DNA of 10,934 bases from Desulfobulbaceae bacterium. GTDB taxonomy: Bacteria > Desulfobacterota > Desulfobulbia > Desulfobulbales > Desulfocapsaceae. The number at the start of each line of letters is the position of its first letter. Within the stretch, counting starts at the first letter, position 1. Below are positions 7,430 through 10,934 of the stretch, one piece after another. The notes under the pieces are model-generated. The model was not told the DNA's origin and searched no databases. It worked only from the letters and a program-made list of their open reading frames with translations. The stretch is from contig DAOVUU010000037.1 in NCBI GenBank assembly GCA_030632405.1, positions 1-10,934 on the forward strand, written 5' to 3'. Both the position numbers and the translations under genes were made by a program.

Positions 7430-7435
7430 GCATTT

Positions 7436-7441
7436 CTCCCC
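7436..7441 (-). promoter_or_regulatory. Shine-Dalgarno site deciding the serA start
   Basis: On the minus strand this reads GGGGAG, followed by 6 bases and the ATG at 7429-7427. It is the best ribosome site near the gene and favours the shorter start over the ATG at 7489, whose upstream sequence has no purine-rich SD match. Confidence 0.65.
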
Positions 7442-7518
7442 ATTCCTGTAATTAACTGGCAATCGCATATAAACAGCACCGACAGCCATAAGGTTCAGAC
7501 TTTGTTCAGTGTAAAAAC

Positions 7519-9210
7519 CTAAAACAAGAGTACTTTATTTAATTTGTATATATTTTTCTCGCGCTCCCGTAAAAAACAGACACAGTCCGCTTTCCCTGTC
7601 TCAGGAAAACCACATTCCAAAAGAGCGCGATTACTCATACGCATAAAGATAGCTTTTTTAAAAAAATTATTACGACTTCCTTTTCTATATATCCCTTCAA
7701 TTTCAACCGGCAGGATGCGATATAAAAAACCTTTGGTTTCCTGTAGCTGTTCCTTAACCCCATGAGAGATAAGACAGTCCGGCATAAATCTGTAACCACA
7801 TCTGAACCAGTCGTACCTCAGGAGCTCGCGAATAAGTTTTTTATCTTCTCTTCCCTGTATCAGTTCATTGAGTTTTTCGGTCATCAGTTCCTGGGTCGGA
7901 GCAAGCTGAAAAAAACCGCTCTCAAGACAAACGGTAAGAAGATCGGTAAAAAAGGTAAAAATATTCTCCTCACGTCTCCTCAAATAGCGCCAAAGTGTAA
8001 TAAAATACCGATTATTCATAAATTTTTCAACACATTCAGAAAACCAGTAGAGTTCGTTAAGACAGTCATGGTCCATCCATTTTGTTTTCAGAATCGAGTA
8101 GGGCGGTTCAGCACAGTAGTCATATTCAAATTCTTCTACACTTTGACAGATGGGCGTATCAGGAAGAATTTTCAGCAATCCCATCTGAATATAATGGGCT
8201 CCCATCGCAAAGAGATCACGAAATGATCCGGCAAAACTCTCCCTGGTTTCAAAGGGCAGCCCCAAAATAAGATCAATATGGAGATGGATATTCTCAAAAC
8301 CGGCAAGTTTTACGACAATATCGTGTGCCTGTGCAGAGTCGATGATACGTCTGACCGCTTCAAGACTCGGTCTATGCGTGGATTGAATACCAATCTCAAA
8401 CTGAAAACGGCCGCAGTCAACTGTTGCCAGGAAGTTAAACATCTCCTCAGTAAAACGATCCGGTGCAATTTCAAAATGAAACAGAGTTTCCCCTTCCTGT
8501 GCTGCAAGAAATTCCCAAATAGCCAATGCTCTTGCCGGAACATCATTAAAGGTTCTATCAATAAATCTAACGACTTTAGGATGATAACGAAGAATGGTCC
8601 CTAACTCGGCTTCAACCTGAACCAGACTCTTATGGTAAAGTCCCCTTTCAACGGAAGAGAGGCAATAGGTGCAGGCGAACTGGCACCCCCTGGAACTTTC
8701 GTAATAGATATGTCTGTTCTCTAAATGAGAACTAAAATCCACTTCTCTATAAGGCGACTCAAAGGAACAGTCCTTCATCTTAAAAAAGCTTCCCTCATAG
8801 AGGGGAGTCATGTTTTTGGCAACAAGATCTTGATAAAATTTTTTACCAACAGCCTCAATCTCACCTTTTACAATTGTGCAGAGCCCCGGCCCTAGACTCT
8901 TGCCGAGAACATCGGCCTGAGGCCCTCCGATCACTATTGTACAATCAGGTAAACAGATATTCAGATCCTGCACAAGTTGCTCAATGACCCTGCTGTTCCA
9001 TATTGCCGCAGAAAAAAAGATATATCCCGGAGTGTTTGTTGTAAGGCGGAGCAACATCTGGTAATAATTATCATTGATAGTAAATTGGATTATTTCATTC
9101 TCAAACCCGTGACAGTATTTTTCAAGCTCATTGCGTACATAAAAAAGAGCGAGGCAGGAATGGATAAACCGTCCATTTATACCCACAATTTTAATCAGTT
9201 CTGTTGTCAT
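7519..9210 (-). CDS. B12-binding-domain radical SAM protein with DUF4080-type C-terminus
   Basis: The protein has 563 residues. Residues about 5-135 form a cobalamin-binding-like Rossmann domain: IVGINGRFIHSCLALFYVR at 8-26 is the typical opening, and VIGGPQADV at 93-101 is the conserved strand and turn. There is no DxHxxG, as is usual for B12-binding radical SAM enzymes. Residues about 165-370 form the radical SAM barrel, with the 4Fe-4S motif C176-x3-C180-x2-C183 in SRGCQFACTYC, then IGIQS (273-277) and HIDLILGLPFE (311-321). Residues about 430-555 match the DUF4080 tail, including RYDWFRCGYRFMP at 465-477. Members are predicted to use S-adenosylmethionine and perhaps cobalamin for methylation or another radical reaction; no substrate is known for this branch. 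The start at ATG 9210 fits the family N-terminus, though the ribosome site is weak (ACAAGAT). The stop lies 89 bp before the serA start, so the two may share a transcript. It diverges from the M1 peptidase gene. Confidence 0.92.
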   Translation of the reverse strand: MTTELIKIVGINGRFIHSCLALFYVRNELEKYCHGFENEIIQFTINDNYYQMLLRLTTNTPGYIFFSAAIWNSRVIEQLVQDLNICLPDCTIVIGGPQADVLGKSLGPGLCTIVKGEIEAVGKKFYQDLVAKNMTPLYEGSFFKMKDCSFESPYREVDFSSHLENRHIYYESSRGCQFACTYCLSSVERGLYHKSLVQVEAELGTILRYHPKVVRFIDRTFNDVPARALAIWEFLAAQEGETLFHFEIAPDRFTEEMFNFLATVDCGRFQFEIGIQSTHRPSLEAVRRIIDSAQAHDIVVKLAGFENIHLHIDLILGLPFETRESFAGSFRDLFAMGAHYIQMGLLKILPDTPICQSVEEFEYDYCAEPPYSILKTKWMDHDCLNELYWFSECVEKFMNNRYFITLWRYLRRREENIFTFFTDLLTVCLESGFFQLAPTQELMTEKLNELIQGREDKKLIRELLRYDWFRCGYRFMPDCLISHGVKEQLQETKGFLYRILPVEIEGIYRKGSRNNFFKKAIFMRMSNRALLECGFPETGKADCVCFLREREKNIYKLNKVLLF

Positions 9211-9341
9211 ATCTTGTCACTTTACTCAAGATTTATTAGCATGAAGCCTTTTTCGATAGTAATGTATGCCAAAACATGCAAGTTAAATTCCAACTAAATG
9301 CCCAAAAGTCTCAAATTATTAATGCTTAAGAGAAACCAACA
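9211..9341. other. Divergent intergenic region (131 bp)
   Basis: This AT-rich gap separates two divergent start codons and must hold promoters for the radical SAM row (minus) and the peptidase gene (plus). I could not find a convincing -35/-10 pair on either strand. A TACTAT at 9261-9256 on the minus strand and a TATTAA at 9317-9322 on the plus strand are possible -10 boxes, but neither has a partner at proper spacing. No hairpin or operator-like palindrome stands out. Confidence 0.4.
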
Positions 9342-10934
9342 ATGATATCTGTTATAAAATATTCTCCTTTTTTTATTCTGTGCATTCTCCTCTCTCTCTC
9401 CTGCGGTCCTGCGAATGCGGCACAAACCCCGAAGAACGTTGACAGTTATAAACTCTCACTCTCTTTTAATCTCATAAAAAAGGTACTTACCGGCACCGCC
9501 AGGATAACCCTGCAGCCCGGGCCCAGCTTTTCTCTCTCAGTAGCCGGGCTCACGGTTACCGGAACTCTGCTAAAAGATCAGAGTGGACACGAAAAAAAAA
9601 TTACTGCTATCAACGACATAGTGGTAATACCGGCGAGTAACACACTACGGGAGCTGTACATATCATATACAAAAAAAATGACCGACAACTCTGAAAATTT
9701 AATCAGCCAGGAGGGTATCGCCCTGATCGGCAACTGGCACCCGGTCCCGGAGGTGCCAATGAAGTTCACGCTTACGGCAACTCTCCCCGAAACCTTCTCA
9801 GCCGTAGTTGAAGCTGATCATTTTCCACTGCCAAGAGAAAACAACACGGTAACAGCCACCTTTTCCCAGCCACTCTATTCCCTCCATTTCACAGCAGGTC
9901 CCTATCTTCATAAGAAACGTAAAGTGCGGGAAGGACTCTTTGTTCACTCTCTCTTTTTTGCCGAAGAACAACACCTTGCCGACGATTATCTGCAGGCTGG
10001 TGCAGAATTTATCAATCGCTACGAAAAAGAGATCGGTACTTTTCCCTATAACCACTATGTAATTGCAGCCAACAGGCTTCCCACCGGTTTTGGTTTCCCG
10101 GGTTACACTCTTATCGGCCAGATGGTGCTGCGTCTCCCTTTTATAAAGGATATTTCATTAGGGCACGAGATTCTCCATTCCTGGTTCGGCAACAGCGTCG
10201 AGGTAGATTATGCAGAGGGAAACTGGTGCGAGGGATTAACCTCTTATCTTGCCGATCACAGTTACAGAGCTGAAAAAGGAGAAGGAAAACAGGACAGGAA
10301 GGAGGCCATCACAAACTATCTCAGCCATATTCACCAGGACACGGTCATTCCACTCAAAGAATTTACCTCCGCCAGTCATAATCAACCGTTAGCCAGGGCC
10401 AGGCGTGCTGTGGGATATACACGGGGGGCCCTGCTGTTTCACGAACTCAAAGAAAAGATAGGAGAGCAATCCTTCAGGGAAGCAATTCGTCTGTTTTATA
10501 ATAAGAATAGAGGGCAGGAGGCATCATGGACGGATTTACAGGAGAGTTTTGAAACCAGTTCAGGACAAGACCTGAATAGTTTTTTCCTGGAGAGATTGAA
10601 CAGCACCGAAATCCCATCCCTCAGAATTGAAGGGGTGGATATCAATTCTTCCGACAAAAAACCATTACTAACCTTTACCCTGACCCAGAAGACAGATACC
10701 GTGTTCTCCCTCCTGGTGCCTGTCCAGGTTAAAAGTAGTGCTGGTATAACAACTCATAAACAGTTTATAGAAGAAACCGAAACTGAAATTTCCATAGAAC
10801 TGGATAATTACCCACTGGAAATTATAATCGATGCAGGATACTCCTTCTTAAGAACACTCAGTCAGCCGGAACTGCCCGCTGTCTGGGCCAGGTTCATGGG
10901 CGATACAAAGAAGCTCGTGATTCTTGCCTCCGAA
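9342..10934 (+). CDS. Exported M1-family-like zinc metallopeptidase (partial, 3' end outside window)
   Basis: The frame is open from ATG 9342 to the right edge: 531 codons, no stop. Residues 1-26 form a signal peptide: Lys6, a hydrophobic core (FFILCILLSLS at 10-20) and an A-N-A cleavage site after A26. C21 could be a weak lipobox cysteine, but Ser at -3 argues against it. Residues about 30-190 are beta-rich, like the M1 N-terminal domain. The catalytic domain has the zinc motif H275-E-I-L-H279 with W281-F-G-N and the third ligand E297 in NWCEGLTSYLADH. The spacer between H279 and E297 is 17 residues; classical M1 enzymes have 18. Y359 in GYTRGALLFHEL matches the catalytic tyrosine region. 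The GAMEN motif that anchors the substrate amino terminus is replaced by GFGFPGYTLIG (249-259), so a classical aminopeptidase activity is uncertain. Residues about 425-500 form a beta-rich C-terminal domain. It probably acts in the periplasm. The ribosome site (AAGAGA) is modest. Confidence 0.88.
   Translation, partial: MISVIKYSPFFILCILLSLSCGPANAAQTPKNVDSYKLSLSFNLIKKVLTGTARITLQPGPSFSLSVAGLTVTGTLLKDQSGHEKKITAINDIVVIPASNTLRELYISYTKKMTDNSENLISQEGIALIGNWHPVPEVPMKFTLTATLPETFSAVVEADHFPLPRENNTVTATFSQPLYSLHFTAGPYLHKKRKVREGLFVHSLFFAEEQHLADDYLQAGAEFINRYEKEIGTFPYNHYVIAANRLPTGFGFPGYTLIGQMVLRLPFIKDISLGHEILHSWFGNSVEVDYAEGNWCEGLTSYLADHSYRAEKGEGKQDRKEAITNYLSHIHQDTVIPLKEFTSASHNQPLARARRAVGYTRGALLFHELKEKIGEQSFREAIRLFYNKNRGQEASWTDLQESFETSSGQDLNSFFLERLNSTEIPSLRIEGVDINSSDKKPLLTFTLTQKTDTVFSLLVPVQVKSSAGITTHKQFIEETETEISIELDNYPLEIIIDAGYSFLRTLSQPELPAVWARFMGDTKKLVILASE

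Noticed and set aside
7430..7489. SerA starting at the upstream ATG (7489)
   Set aside because: No SD site precedes it and the extra 20 residues do not look like the family N-terminus; ATG 7429 has GGGGAG at good spacing.
7762..8226. Plus-strand open frame of 154 codons
   Set aside because: It lies antisense within the radical SAM gene; its translation is basic and low in recognisable motifs, as expected for a shadow frame.
9358..9420. Lipoprotein signal (C21) on the metallopeptidase
   Set aside because: The -3 position is Ser rather than Leu or a similar residue, and a good A-N-A signal peptidase I site follows at 24-26; kept only as an alternative.
9578..10055. Minus-strand frames opposite the metallopeptidase
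   Set aside because: The plus frame carries a signal peptide and HEILH motif; the minus frames are shadows.

Overview
The window looks like bacterial chromosome of moderate-to-low GC with tightly packed genes. The gene types fit an anaerobic Desulfobacterota-like bacterium, perhaps Desulfobulbales: a B12-binding radical SAM enzyme with a DUF4080-type tail, a DUF362 protein, a roughly 390-residue phosphoglycerate dehydrogenase, and a large HEAT/cNMP/PilZ protein. That taxonomic guess rests on gene content and general style only.

Layout. Six genes lie on the minus strand and one on the plus strand. In minus-strand order (right to left) they are: B12-binding radical SAM protein (9210-7519), serA-like dehydrogenase (7429-6245), a 182-bp intergenic repeat with a long hairpin (6229-6048), DUF362 protein (6040-5105), Maf nucleotide pyrophosphatase (4952-4359), a 1120-residue HEAT/cyclic-nucleotide-fold/PilZ protein (4229-867), and a DnaG-like zinc-finger/Toprim protein that runs off the left edge (817-1). 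Diverging from this row, an exported M1-type metallopeptidase starts at 9342 and runs off the right edge. The two edge genes are open at the window ends. They were read directly from the sequence by translating the full open frames.

How they fit together. The minus-strand genes are separated by 49 to 204 bp, so they could be read in one or several transcripts, but no convincing intrinsic terminator separates them. The products do not form one obvious pathway. SerA opens serine synthesis, Maf is a house-cleaning nucleotide pyrophosphatase, the PilZ protein is a probable c-di-GMP effector, and the Toprim protein is a primase relative. The radical SAM and DUF362 proteins have no assigned substrate.

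No stretch longer than about 300 bp lacks a gene. The most unusual items are the HEAT/cNMP/PilZ protein, the Toprim protein with a missing acidic pair, the M1 peptidase with an altered zinc motif and no GAMEN motif, and the hairpin-bearing repeat next to the DUF362 start codon. I see no tRNA, rRNA, CRISPR array, transposase or phage gene, and nothing that clearly amounts to a new multi-gene system.
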